Source: Malachius bipustulatus
Lineage: Eukaryota > Arthropoda > Insecta > Coleoptera > Melyridae
Assembly: GCA_910589415.1 (NCBI GenBank)
Contig: OU342639.1
Coordinates: forward strand, 10,238,268-10,302,267
Reading direction: 5' to 3'
DNA length: 64,000 bases
Shown: positions 24,040-36,660 of the stretch, piece by piece
How the letters are laid out: every line of letters begins with the position of its first letter
Position numbering within the stretch: position 1 is the first letter of the stretch
Notes under the pieces: generated by a model
Told to the model about the DNA's origin: nothing
Database searches by the model: none
Seen by the model: only the letters and a program-made list of their open reading frames with translations
Position numbers and translations under genes: made by a program

Positions 24040-24045
24040 AATAAA
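24040..24045 (+). terminator. polyadenylation signal of the solo LTR
   Basis: AATAAA about 90 bases before the LTR 3' end, as expected for the R/U5 border region of an LTR. Confidence 0.55.
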
Positions 24046-24529
24046 CCCTAACTATTTAATCGACTTGTCACGGGTACAAAGGGGCAATCATCCACTCCTG
24101 GGAACTCACCTTTACCCTCAGAAAAATCCCGTTACAATGTCTATTTCTTGTTTGGTAAGAGCAGTGCTGACTGTTGTACATTTTCCCATAATTTCGATGT
24201 TTAATTTTATAATGTTCGACAAAGGCCCTTTGACATTGGTACACTTCAAAGTGTTCTGAATGTTTACATTTGTGATGGAGAGTCAATGACGCCATGTTTT
24301 GGGAATTTGCAAAAAAGGCCCTTGGTGGCGTAGTCGCTTGAGAAGCGCAACCACTTACCACCATTCTATTATCACCATTAGTCGATATGAATACACCTTC
24401 ACTTTAATTATTTTATGGACAAAATTATCAAAAATAAAAAAACTGCAAACAAAACTATGTACAAAGTAAAAAGGATTTGCTTACTCTAAAAAAGAAAATG
24501 ATAATGAAATGATGATTCATTTAAGTTGT

Positions 24530-24665
24530 TTTGGTTTAATTTTTTTGGGGGAGGGGTTTCTGTTGTTGTCTTCTTTTTAAAATAAGTACCAGTATTTATT
24601 TTATTGTATTACCATGTAAATGGTCTTACTGTTGGGCAATAAAGCCGTTTATCATTATTTTTTGT
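24530..24665 (+). mobile_element. candidate LINE 3' tail
   Basis: The sequence tactgttgggcaataaagcc followed by gtttatcattattttttgtt resembles insect LINE 3' ends (short UTR, AATAAA, simple ATT/TTA-type tail). No coding part is preserved next to it, so the call is tentative. Confidence 0.35.
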
Positions 24666-24954
24666 TATTATTCGCACAGTGAGGTTAATAAAAATCCTCA
24701 TATGTATCACAACACTAATGAAGATATTCTATAAATATTAAGAACTCTGTATAAATAAAGAGTTTTACAACTGCCATGCTAATATTATGTATGTATGCCA
24801 TTTAATTACTATTATCAAATTAATAACCTTATATCCATCCTTATATTTTTTTTTACAAAAAATATTGCAATAAACCTTTATCTACTCCCTGATATGAAAG
24901 TTGTAAATTAAATAACAAAACTTGCATAACTTGAAAGTAAGCCTTTGCACATAC

Positions 24955-25059
24955 CTTTCTGTGATGAGAAGTGAGAACCAAAACAGTGTTGTAATTTTTG
25001 TTATTACTATCGAGATGGGTGGCACACGCAATATTATGTATTTGTTTAATAATTTCCAT
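24955..25059 (-). CDS. possible first exon of an unidentified small gene
   Basis: Minus-strand ATG at 25059 opens MEIIKQIHNIACATHLDSNN, then KNYNTVLVLTSHHRK, ending in frame at a good donor (AAG|gtatgt). The composition looks protein-like and 35 codons fit phase 0. I could not find the downstream exon in the AT-rich DNA to the left, nor name a family. It may be an orphan exon or a chance frame. Confidence 0.25.
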
Positions 25060-26436
25060 TAAATTGCATCATAGCTCTTTTTTTGATTATTATTATGAGT
25101 TATTGATATTAGTTGACAATTGACAATGTTATAATTTATTTTACAATTGACGGTTTTATTGAGCGCGATGGAAACTGCTATTTTGAACCATCTAATAGAT
25201 GCTTCTTGTTGTTCGGACTTTCACAGTTTTTAATTTTAAATGTAAGCATACATCTCCTTTCATTTTATATTTTGTTTTTAAAATAACTTAAATAAATTGC
25301 GTTTATATATTTTTTTATTAACAAAAAACCCATCATTTGCCTAAAAACCCTATGCCGCCCGTGTTAAATTCTCGCTTTGTGTTTACAATGATAGCTATCT
25401 CTGTCATCTGCTCCGGCCTCTCGATTTTACCATCTCTCTTTAATGTTGTCACCACTTGAAAGCATGTTGTCACCACTTGAAAGCACAGTTTAGTGTAGCG
25501 AGACTCCATCCAGTAGTTCTATTATAAATTATAAAATCTATGGATTATTTCCAATTTCAAAAATTAAATGAGTGGGAGCGAAACTGAAATGGAAAGCTCC
25601 TCAAATAATAGCGCAAACTAAAATTGCAATGGAAAATACTTAACCTCAGAAGTCAAAAGAAAGATTATTAGTAAAATCTGAGAAGAAAAGTTAGGTACTA
25701 AAGTCCAGGTAGTAAAGTGAGTGGGTGCGTCTGGCATCATAAAATCCTTTGTTCCTATTATATGCTATCGCGGGAGTAGATAAAGTATAGTACAATATCT
25801 CGAGTTGAAAGACAATTTCGCACTTGCGGAAAATGTCACTTTCAACTCTTGTTATGTAATCTATATTTTATATAATTTTTTCTAGAAGTTGAAAGAAAAT
25901 AACGTTTAATAGATATTTAAATTACCTACACTTTCCCTAAAGCAACATTTTAACAAATTTTTTAGACAATTAGTAATATCTAAAAAATTTACATCCTTCT
26001 CTTACAACTATAATTTTCAATATACATACATTCATTAATTGAGAGCTGGGTATTAACTACGTATTAGTCAAAATATTTGCATTTCACCACTGAATGTTCA
26101 TTACTGGGAAATATGAAGCAAGATAATACTATTTCAATAACTTGAATAGGTGAAATTTATAAATCACATCTCTCTCCTCTTGCTTCTGAAGCAAATTCAA
26201 TTGATTTTACATCTTATTTTGTGTTTGCTTTCATAATTCATTACAAAACAGTGAAAAATAAATAGTTCCTCAAGGGTACACTTAAAGCAAAAATTCATTT
26301 ATATAATCTTTAAAAACTAAATAAAAATAACCACCATTTATCCATGACCTATTTGTGACTCTCCAGATGTTCTACAAGAGGCGACTCAGGTCATTTTAAA
26401 GTAACTTTAACTCCCTACCTGATGTTCTTTTCCTAA
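25060..26436. other. spacer and synaptojanin 3' flank
   Basis: No gene seen apart from the candidate exon just left of it. It holds the expected 3' UTR of synaptojanin directly left of 26437, with no clear poly(A) signal identified on the minus strand. Confidence 0.4.
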
Positions 26437-29400
26437 TTACTGTCTAGGCCTGGCAGGTAGGGGTGGTGGAGGAGCTGTTCGTGACGGGATGGGTGGAGGT
26501 CCTCTGGGCGGGGGTACTGGCACTGATTGTTGCGCTTCAGGCCTTGGTGGTGGAGGCGGTGGCCCCTGAGGCTCAGGTCTGCTATCAACATCATCGCTTA
26601 TCTCTTCATAAATGCTTGTCTCCTCAATGGAAGTCTCTTTAGGTAGAGATGGTAAAGACGACACTGGAGGAGCTGGTGGGGGTGTAGATGCAACTGTCGG
26701 AATGCTTATCACTCCAGCCTGAAGATTATTTTGATATTTATCAGAAATTAGAATAATACTTGAGTCTATGCTAATGAAAAGTTAATAATAAAATTACCTT
26801 TGGTGGACATCGTCTAGGCATTGCTGGAGACTTCATCACAGGAGGTGGCGGACGACTTGGAGGAGCTTTAGTCGGTGTTTTATTCACTTCTGGGATTCCC
26901 AGACAGTTATAATCTGTCTGAGAAGGTGATACATATAGAGGTATGGTATTGCTAGAGCAGAGGTTGATTTCTTCTTTGGTTATTTCTACCCAGTTCGGAG
27001 TTTTTAGAGAAACAGTAATGTCATAGTCCAAAACCTACAAGACGCAATCAAGAATAAGCTTACTAATCTTTATTGGTATATGGATGGATTAAATAAAATA
27101 AAAAATAAATAAGTATTTCTAATATAAAAATTGAGGTGCTGAATATTAATTTGAAATTTGTAAGCATACTAAAAAAGCCAGTACACTAACCCTGAGAACA
27201 CCAGCAGTTTTCCTCATAACTTCCAGAACAGACTGCCCCTCCCTGAAAGTTACCCACATAGTGTCAGCAACGAACCTAACTAGAATGGTTTCACCATACT
27301 GAGCAAACTCTTCTAGTAGCGCCCTGACAAGATTGTCATCGAACACGCTTGCATCTTCATTCTCAGGCTGCACGTCCTCACAATGTACAATAATGGTAGC
27401 ATCTGGCGGTCCCATATCCGATATGACCTGATAGAAAACCTGCTGCCTGAGTGTCTCATTCATCTGCCTGACTTCGATGTCGACCACAGCAATAACAGGT
27501 CGATGATCGCTCTGCTTAAGTTCAGCACGTCCATAATGGAGAAGTTTACCTGCCGACCAATGTTCCGGGGATGAGTTCGCAGGAGAAGGCTGTCGTCGCT
27601 TCCATAGCACACGATCAGTCCATGCGGGAGCTCGACACTTCTCGCTAGTGTCATAATCATCACTGAAGAGATCATATTTGTAAGTCGGTGGAAATGTTAT
27701 TTCACCTTCTAAAAAGTTCTTGAATACGTTTCCTTCTTCTTGTTGTTTCTGAAATGTAATGGAATAAATATATACCTGGAAGGGATATATTCAGGTGCAA
27801 GATACCAAAAAGTCAAAATAATTATAATTTTTTTTAGTAACCTGTTTGATTTGCACCCGAGTCTTTAATTTGTTACCTTGAGTTGGTCACACTGAAGAAT
27901 AGCTTGGAAATCTCCTTGTTTGATGTAATTTTTGATTTCATCTTTATCCATATCAACTCGGTAATTGAAATCACCACACCAGAAAAGATATTCATGAGAA
28001 TTTAAAGAGCGATTCTATAAAAATATTTAATTAGTTATGAATTAGTAATTAGAACTTTAAAACTACCATAGGAAAAGTAATTTTTCTGGTTATTTCATTA
28101 TAATCAGCATTTCTTTCGGACACCTGTGACTGTCCAGCTGCAAAGTGAGCACAAACAAAGCACATGGACGTTGCATGTAAGACCATTCGAATAGCAGCTG
28201 CTCCTTTATTTCCTAAAAACATAAAAATGCTACTCTGCCTTATATTTCGAGCAAAATTAATAACCTGTGTGTCCTCCAAGACCTGTTTTTACTGAATCCA
28301 CAGCAATATCTTTAATGAAAGGCACATGTTCTGGTCTTACAAAGAGATAGAGACAAACTCCGACTAGCTGCTGATAAGTAAGGAGCACATAAGGACAATC
28401 TCTCGATAATACTTTCTCTAATTCAGCTGCCCATTGCTTCGCATTCTCTGTACTATAATTAACAATATTAGCAGCGTTCAAATCTACAATTTCTTCAAAG
28501 CCTATAGCGTAAACATCTACTGGCTTGGTTTTATAATCCTCAGTGCAAGAAGTATTTACTAGGGATCCAGGCTGTTTCAAAGGACAATCCAATAACCAGT
28601 CGGATAATTTGATATCTTTAAATACAACACTCCGAAAATGTTTTCCTCCATTCACGTTATAAGTGCCTACTGCCACTCGAATCGGTAAAGCTTGCGTGTA
28701 TTCTTTGTATCGTCTACACATTTCACGCAAAACGTGAGGAGGAGCTGAAACATATAAGATCTTATTACTGTTCAATTTTCTGGTTAGTTGATATTACCAT
28801 GGAGTGTGTTGTAAGGGAGCAGTGTCTTTGCTCTATCAGCTAATTCCGTTGATAGAGTGGAACCAACCAATAAGACATCAATAGCTTCTTGTTTCGAGTT
28901 GTCTAATAAATTATTTTGTATAGTTCTAGCCGCCGATCTTGCTCCATCCATTAGCTAAATAAAAACAAGCATTAATCAAGATCATTACACAGGTGTCCGG
29001 AAATTATGCACAAATAATTAAGGGGGTGATTCTACTTGATGAAATATTGCCAAAAGTATCTATATTTTTTTTTTCGAAAACTCACAGTCACAAATAAGAA
29101 AGTTATGATTGATTATGGCCTTCAAAGTTGATTTTTTTTTTAATCAATATTTTTTTTAACTTTTTATCTAGTGTACGGATTTTCTTAAAATTTGACACAC
29201 TCGCCACTGATGTTGCTTTGTATCCTTGGTCCAAATTAGAGTTGAATCCCTCGAAATCAAAAGGCCTTAACTGCCCTTGTCCGTCAACAAAGGCCTATAG
29301 CTTTTTTCGTAATATTTTTTTCTGAGTGTAGAAGACTCACAATTATTGAAGAACATAAAGAAATATTCGGAAAAGGTCCTCTTTGTCTATCACGATAAAA

Positions 29401-32400
29401 TGACCTGTTTCCGAGTAAAACTGTTTTAAAAATTTGCGTGCACTAAAATCGATCACCATTAATTATGATCATTCTGCAACAATACCAAAGCATGCTTTGG
29501 AAACAGCAGCTGCAGGGTTGCCTAGTTATGTACAAAACAGAGACATTGGTATATGAATAGACTTGGAAATGATTTTTTTTTCTGAAAATGAAAAAAAATT
29601 TAATCATTTTTTTTATAAAATAATAAAATAATTTTAATAATAAAAAAAATTGCTGTCAAAATTAAATCCAAAGCAAACGTCTTGTTTCCTAGGCAACCCT
29701 GCAGCTGTTTCCAAAGCATGCTTTGTATTGTTGCAGAATGATCATAATTTATGGTGATCAATTTTAGTGCAAGCAAATTTTTAAAACAGTTTTACTCGGA
29801 AACAGGTCATTTTATCGTGATAGACAAAAAGGACCTTTTCCGAATATTTCTTCATGTTCTTCAATTGTCTTCAAAACTCAGAAAAAAGTATTACGAAAAA
29901 AGTTATAGGCCTTTTTTGAAGGTCAAGGGCACATAAGGCCTCTTGATTTCGAGGGATTCAAGTCTAATTTGGACCAAGGATACAAAGCAACATCAGTGGC
30001 AAGTGTGTCAAATTTTAAGAAAATCCGTACACTAGAAAAAAAGTTATAAAAAAAATTGATTTAAAAAAATCAACTTTGAAGGCTCATAACTTTCTTATTT
30101 GTGAGTTTTCGAAAAAAATTTATAGATACTTTTGGCAATATTTTATCAAGTAGAATCACCCCCTTAATTCTTTGCGCATAATTTCCGGACATTCATAATT
30201 ATAATCGACGATGATTTTTTTACCTTTGATCCGCCTTGAATGGCACCTGTTCCTGCATATATTTTACTAATTTCATTACCATTATTTATCCACATTTGCT
30301 TGAAGACTTCTTCGAACCTCGATATGGTTTGTTTTTTATCCCCTAATTGCAGTGATTGTATTTGTTTTACTAAAACTTCTAAACCCACATAAGTCTGAAC
30401 ACAATTTGTCCTATCTAAACAGTCTAAGCAATTTGTTCTTATAGTTCCGGTTTGCAGGCTGGAAAAACCATTTCTGATCAAGGGTTGAACTCGATTAGAG
30501 GAGAATAAGGCTTACCTATAAATTGTACTACCATTTGCATGATAATATGAATATTCTAGAAGATATTGATCTATTTTTGCTTGTAATTTTTGTAAACTAA
30601 TAGGATTTCCACCTCTACATTCTTGGTGATAATCAAATACTATATGAGGGATATCAGTATAAGCAGAATCCTTATGGTGTTTCTGTATAAAAATAATTAA
30701 TGATGATTTTATTAAAAAATTAGAAACAAATATTTACATACCTGGAATTCTTGACTTAAAGTAGCTTCACCCTCTTTACTCCCTATAAGACTTGTACCTA
30801 AAAGATTAACTATAACTTGTTTCCCATATCGTTCTTTGATCGTCCTCATATGTCTATCAAATGCAGCTCTAGATGCTTCATAGCCACGAGAAATTCTAAC
30901 TTTATGGGAGCCAACCTTAAAACAAAAAAAATTGAGTAGGAAAATAAAGTGATTATAGGTGCTTTCAAAACCTTACCTGCACGCCCGGTTGTTCCCAAAA
31001 AAGAGGCACAGAGCCCCTTGTTTGCAGATAAGATGTAATCTCGTTGTCGATAAAAATTACTTGTTCTGTTTCCACAAAGTTTGCCACATGCCCCTCATCA
31101 TTTGTACCTCGTACATTGAATCTACATCAATTTAAATAAAAAAAAAATACATTTTATTTTAAATAAAAGCGTAAATAATTTTTTAGTTTACCTAGTTCCA
31201 GCTCTCTCGCAGCTTAACCTTGAGATAACAGCTGCAAGTGCTTTTCTGGAACCTACATAAACAGTACGGGTTTCAACAAAACCACACATTGCACGAACTA
31301 GCCAAGTATTGCAGTCTACTCCGAATCGAACGAAATGGATATGTAACATTCTATTCCTGAAATATTTAAACTAATTTCTCAAAAATCTGATTTTTTTAAA
31401 CACACTTACCAGAAAAATCTGTGATCTGTAGCAGTTGTTCTCTGCTTTCTTTGAGCGCACAACGTCAAGTCTAAGGGACAACCGTTGGCAGCACCAGAGT
31501 AAAAGGAGAAATAAAATGTACCTGAATTCAATAACTTTCGAACCTGCAATATCAACATTTTATATCGCCAAATTTAGTCAAAATTAAGTTTCATTACCTC
31601 CGAAATTCGTTCTTCATTGTGTTGGTAATGCAAAGGTACAAAATGTGTCTGTGTTATACGAAATATTTCCGAATCTCCTATTTTACCCACCGAGAAACAT
31701 CCAGTAACCATTACCAGGTAAAGAACTGTTGATTCGCCAGCATTTAATTGCAATACACCCAGACAACCATATGCATCTAGAATTTTTGTGTATTGTCGTC
31801 TGACAGCTTCAGTCTCTTGAGACGCTAAAAAAATTGCAGCACATGAGACTTGTTCTAACGCCAACAATCATTAATTAAAATTCATTCAATTATCCTAGTC
31901 AATCCATTTTAATAAAACCGAGGATGTTTTCAATTTCTAAAGCTGTTTGTGTCATAAAAATACCACACTGCATGGTGAAAGAATTTTTTTTACTGGGCCC
32001 GAAAATTTTTTTTTATTATACCTACTCGAGAGTTGAAAGTGATCTTCATCATCCTTTTCATATGTTCTGAGCGGTGATTTCGTTGCCAGACTCCTTAGAT
32101 GCTTGGTTATTTTACATAATTCAGGGAAAATTTTATACTGATTAATAAATAATATTGTTTATTTATATCTAGAAAGTAATTAGTGATAGTAATCAGAATT
32201 TCATTCTAATGTTTTTTTTTGTGATTTGTTTAGTGTAAAGTATTATTTTTTGAGGTAATTATTTATATATTATTTGGTATTATTAACGGCTCTAGAAAGT
32301 GTATTTTTGAAACGCGACTATGTTATATGGAATAACATGTTAGCAAAACTTCATTTTATCAGATGATAACAAAAAAACTGAAATCAATATTGTCAAAAAA

Positions 32401-33812
32401 ATTTAAAGGTCCAAAGTGGAACTTTGCAGAAATTGTATAAAGATTTGGACAAAAACATTGAATATTTTGAAAACAGAAAAAAAAATTGCATTTTAAATAT
32501 GTCGTACACGCATGGGCGAACTTTCTTTGTATCATCGGTCCTTATAGAGGCCGGTCTCACACTAATGGGTCATTCGAGAAGGGCAAGGAAAAATTCCCAA
32601 AAATCTTCAAATAATCAATAGGACATCTCACTGGTAAATACAGTTAGAGAGAAGCAAATATCGGTAATTGTATACATCCGCGGCTCCTAAGTTTCATCAA
32701 TTTTTTCGGGACCGAGGAGCGAAATAGGGGTGCTGGGTGGGTAAGAAAGTAAAAACAGCCATTGCAAACTAATATTAAGGTCACAACTAAGGCCTCTTTG
32801 GCACTACGGTCGAATTTCTATTTTTTTTCACTTTTAGGGCAAGGAAAATCTTTGAAATTGACAGTACCACGATTTTTATTTTGAATTTTGCATTTATTTT
32901 GCATTTATAATCCAAAAATCATTGCATCAATCCCTGTGGACTGGACACGATATGTGAAAGCGGATATATCGCCCAGTCCGCCTCTGTAAGCCTCGAACAC
33001 AGAATACAATACTTGGCAATTATCCTGAAGTGGTGTATCCGGGATCGCGACATCTAATCGGTGCCTCTTGTCAGGACCGCACTCCCTCCGCACTCTCAAA
33101 ACCGTTTTTTTACGCCGTTTTGTAGCTTTCCCTTTCATTTGCAAAGCTAATGAATACCTTCCTAGTGTTACTATAGGTATGTTCTCCACCCCTATATAGG
33201 TGCCATAGTGAAACTGTAGGAGCCGCGGATGTATATAATGACCCAAATATCTCCCGTGTTCCCAATTTCCACAGACTATCATAGTACCGTGATAATCCTA
33301 GAGACCCATACTACCACACAGTGTATATGGTATGCCTGAGTGCGCCTGGCCACAGATGTCAACAATAACCGAAATGTCAATCTCATAAGAACTGACTTAG
33401 CATATTAAAGGGGACGATTGTTAGACGTTACTTTTAATTCAAGTGTATGTAGTGCAGACGAATTTGTAAAAAGTTCTTTAACAGCAATACTAGAATTAGA
33501 ATTAATAAAAAGCTAATTTGAAACAGTTAGTGAGATCATTTAACTAAACTTACAGAATTACCTGTTCAATATGAATCGTTAATATCTTCAGATAATCATA
33601 ATAATTATTATAAAGTATAAATAAGAAAAACAGGTAAACTAACCTAAGATTTGATATTTAAAGAGTTTTGAATAATTACACTTACAAAGTACTGCCACTG
33701 CTTGGGATTCAAATAGCAGGGTGTCATCCCTTCCTTTTCGTTCTAATAAGATGCTGTGAGGACTCGGTGGCTTAGATTTTTCAAAAACACGAAAACCCTT
33801 GTACATTGCCAT
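26437..33812 (-). CDS. Synj: synaptojanin, complete (15 coding exons, 1128 aa)
   Basis: Synaptojanin removes phosphates from phosphoinositides, chiefly PI(4,5)P2, to uncoat clathrin-coated synaptic vesicles. Exons (minus): 33812-33686, 31824-31598, 31543-31410, 31356-31192, 31121-30977, 30915-30742, 30682-30516, 30473-30224, 28954-28798, 28744-28265, 28212-28067, 28014-27877, 27748-27191, 27034-26798, 26718-26437. All are gt-ag and all phases agree. The N-terminal Sac1 domain carries [12 protein letters not shown] (CX5R, Cys395 to Arg401). The inositol 5-phosphatase domain follows with GTYNVNGGK (542-550), WCGDFNYR (736-743), PAWTDRV (811-817) and SDHRPV (850-855), so both catalytic centres look intact. 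An RNA-binding-like segment and a Pro-rich C-terminus ([20 protein letters not shown]) should bind SH3 proteins such as endophilin. The start [11 protein letters not shown] matches the family. The length is close to, but shorter than, the fly protein of about 1200 residues. Intron 1 holds a MITE and intron 8 is almost entirely a foldback element. Confidence 0.96.
28994..30191. mobile_element. foldback element filling synaptojanin intron 8
   Basis: Arms about 28994-29525 and 29688-30191 are inverted copies of about 500 bases (tgtccggaaattatgc..., ccaaagcatgctttg... and inverses) around a loop of about 160 bases. The left edge keeps acaCAGGTGTCCGG. The right edge has lost the CCTG terminus. It occupies about 1200 of the intron's 1269 bases and begins about 33 bases from the exon 8 donor. 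No coding content. Confidence 0.88.
32673..33233. mobile_element. MITE, copy 2 (synaptojanin intron 1)
   Basis: Starts tacatccgcggctcctaagt, ends ctgtaggagccgcggatgta, and is flanked by ta on both sides. Its outer parts match the copy at 10090-10658. The central part (about 32930-33110) is a different sequence. Confidence 0.82.
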
Positions 33813-34906
33813 TCTGGATGTCAGGTAGTTCTAGGAACGTCCAACAAACCTTAAAGATTCGACCATTAAAGAATCAAAACAGACAGCCGTACTTACTCTA
33901 ATATACCTATTGATTTATAGCTAATCCGTAAAATTATTATAAAATATTGACATAATTTCCATTTTCAAAATTGTTGAAATAACGTTAATAATACTCCCAT
34001 CCCACTAGTCGATCCAATCGCCAATCCAACTTTCCGATGACAAAATCAATTCTGGTCTATATTTTCCACCACTGCCAACATGAACTTAATAAAGTAAAAA
34101 TAACTACTCAGTAGCGATCGCGTTCGCGAAACGAAAAATTTAGCGGTTGACAATTGACATTGTTGGCAACTTAGCTCATGAAGGGAGGGCTACTGCGTAA
34201 CTAGTTACGAAGCGGCCGCCACTTTACGTAGCGCATTCCGAAAGGCAGTTGCTACAATGGCAGCGTTTACTTATATCCCAACTAGGTTTTGCCAATGTAT
34301 GCTAATGCCGCGTTTAGATTAGTGGAAGTCAAATGTATGCTCGAAATGCGTATCGTAATCAGTCATAACCGTTCGAAATCGTCTCATCCGTGTGTTCTGT
34401 CTTTCTCTTCCCTTCATTTCTTCTCTAAATAAGGGCTGCATTAATTCTAATAGCAATAAAGAATAAAGGTGTGCTGTTGTTGCTGTGTTTTTACGCTTAG
34501 TTATTAGAAATTTTATTTCGTAATCTAAGTTTTAAGCGTACCTATACGTTCTTTCGTTGTTGGTTTGTTAATTGTTTGTTTTGTGTATGCTAGTTTCAGG
34601 ACAGCGCCGTGTGGTTGGTGTTATTACAGATTACAGATTACAGCAGCACTTCACATATAATTATGAAAATCCATTACTGTAAAAAAAAAACAATTTCGGA
34701 GGAGCGGCAAGCAAATACTTACATTTCGAGGGAAGTTTTCTGCTTGCCGCTGCTTCAAAATAGCTTTTCAAGCAATATTCTGATTATAAAAAGTAATTTA
34801 TTGAGCCGTGTGGCCATTTCAAGAAAAAGATAAAATGATTATTTGGCAAAAAAATAAATGCCAATAACGAATAAATTAATTGAAAAGTGGTACGTACCAT
34901 GGTCTA
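33813..34906. other. synaptojanin 5' flank and spacer
   Basis: Upstream of the minus-strand Synj ATG. A CpG-containing block around 34110-34220 (gatcgcgttcgcg, gaagcggccgcc) stands out in the AT-rich DNA and may be the promoter. A short inverted repeat, gcggcaagca...tgcttgccgc, lies at about 34700-34755. No gene is supported. Confidence 0.4.
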
Positions 34907-35105
34907 CGGTGTAAGATATATTAGGAGTACGAACGAGATCTGTAAGTGCGAACAGACCTCGTCACGTTACCCCAGGTGTATTGTTGCACTCGGTCGCAAT
35001 GTTTTTCGGTCGCAATCTCTCATACATTGATGAATATGACGGTTTCATCACTCGTTCGCTGTTAAAATACATCTCCCGTTCACTCACCTTATATATCTTA
35101 CACCG
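34907..35105. mobile_element. MITE of about 200 bp
   Basis: The termini cggtgtaagatatattagg and its inverse ccttatatatcttacaccg face each other, with a possible ggta/gtggta-type flank. No coding content. Confidence 0.65.
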
Positions 35106-35209
35106 TGGTAATACCGTGAATTAGTAAATTCATTTCGATGTTTTTTGTATTTGTTGCAGTAATTTTAATTAGTTTGACTCAGACTGTCTGACGGTAAAAA
35201 TTTCTATAA

Positions 35210-35785
35210 ATGGTTAATTGTGCGATGTGCGTGGGTGTGAGAATCACGTAAGAAAAGAAAGCCAAGATAAAACTTATTACCACAAACTTCCTAAAAATGA
35301 GGTAATTGCAAAACAGTGGGTAGTAGTAATTAAAATTATACTGCAACAAATAAACATTGAAATAATAGACTAAGCGCAGATTCTATGACCGTATAATTCG
35401 TAACCTTGAAATCCGTATTAGAGGGTAGGTACAATAAAATGTGTATTTTACACTGTATACCTACTACAAAAAAAACACATTTTTGTACATCTGAGTCAAT
35501 GCAAAAATTAAACAATGAATAAAGAGTATTCTGAGCAGTTCTAAAAAAATCCACCAGGAGGGCGCTGCTATTGGTGGAGATCAGTGGCAATGTGGTTGAT
35601 TTATATGGGGAAATTTGTAACTGAATAATTCACATTCAAAATGTCTTCAAAAAAAAATAAATCGTCAGAAATTAAAGGAACAGACTATTTGTAATAAAAA
35701 GAGATGAGACAAATTCGATTCCACGCATTTTTCTAGTATATGCAAGAAACATTTTGTAAATTCAGATTATGTGATTTTGTGATTC
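35210..35785 (+). pseudogene. THAP-domain gene remnant
   Basis: Two blocks together give most of a THAP zinc-finger (DNA-binding C2CH) domain. The ATG at 35210 gives MVNCAMCVG. One frame over from 35236 the reading continues CENHVRKESQDKTYYHKLP and KNEVIAKQWV, ending near a possible donor. At 35708 DKFDSTHFSSICKKHFVNSD supplies the second Cys-x2-His (TGC at 35741). The frame break near 35235 and the absence of any continuing frame make it a pseudogene. THAP domains occur in cellular proteins and in P-element transposases, and this fragment cannot tell them apart. Confidence 0.7.
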
Positions 35786-36479
35786 AAATCTCATACATAT
35801 TCAATATGCGACATTTTGAGAAATTTTCAACAAAAATTGTGTAACCTTTGTTAGACTATGGTTACCTATCAAACGTGTTAAATTTGAAAAGAAATGCAGT
35901 TACACGTTTGAGTGCCCAAAAAAGTGGTTTTTAAACTATGATTGTTTGTAAAAGATCCTGCAGGAAGCCACTGCATTCTACCTACCTACCTACACTGCAG
36001 AAATAAAAAGATTCACGGTAAATCAGAAGGGAAGTTAGGCCCCCAAAAACACTTTTTCATTCATTAGCAATTTTATCGAAAACGGCTTTGAAAAAAAAAC
36101 TTTGCCAATTTTTGAAGAATTAAAGATGATAGACTTCTTATACTTACATATATAAAATCCGTATAGATAGCTCTATCCCCGAAATAAATCTCTATTTTCT
36201 GGGAAAATATGGGATGATGTTTTCAACGAGGTTGCAATGTTTTCAAGTTCATATAATTTCCCAAAACTTTTCAAAAAGCACTTTGAAATTTTTTTTTAGC
36301 AAGATAATTTATAATTGCAAAATTAGTTCCTCGAATATAAAACCGTTTTCCTGGGAGGTGAACTTTCCGTGAAAAATAGGCTTTCCCGGGAAATTAGGAT
36401 CAATTATTATAGTGTTATACAAGCTGTCCACTTTTTCAATGGACATGTTGAGAATCTGAAACACAGTTTAACATAACAT

Positions 36480-36660
36480 CAGTCGGTGCTGAAATATCCT
36501 GAAAAAATTATAAAATTGAGATTTCGTATCTTAACCAAATCTTTTTTATTGTCGAAAATAATAATCAATTTTTATAGGCTTAGGTAGGTAGGTACATAAG
36601 TCGTCATGGACCTATACAAATATATGACCTTTCAAAAATTTTCAATAGTTTTTCATGTAA
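36480..36660. repeat. decayed arm of foldback family A
   Basis: Shares with family A the ordered phrases ctgaaatatcctgaaaaaa, gagatttcgtatctta, cttttttattg, ggcttaggtaggtaggtaca-taagtcg and tttcaaaaattttcaa. The other arm is not present, so this is half an element. Confidence 0.65.

Larger units (their letters stand above)
23257..24136. mobile_element. solo LTR, Ty3/gypsy-like, 880 bp
   Basis: Ends are the perfect inverted 7-mers TGTAACG (23257) and CGTTACA (to 24136). They are flanked by a perfect 4-base duplication, atgt, at 23253-23256 and 24137-24140. Inside are a TATATAAA box (23376), a G+C-rich transcribed-type middle and an AATAAA signal (24040). No gag or pol frame is nearby. The short duplication and TG...CA ends fit a gypsy-type LTR left after recombination between two LTRs. 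A BEL element is possible. Confidence 0.88.
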
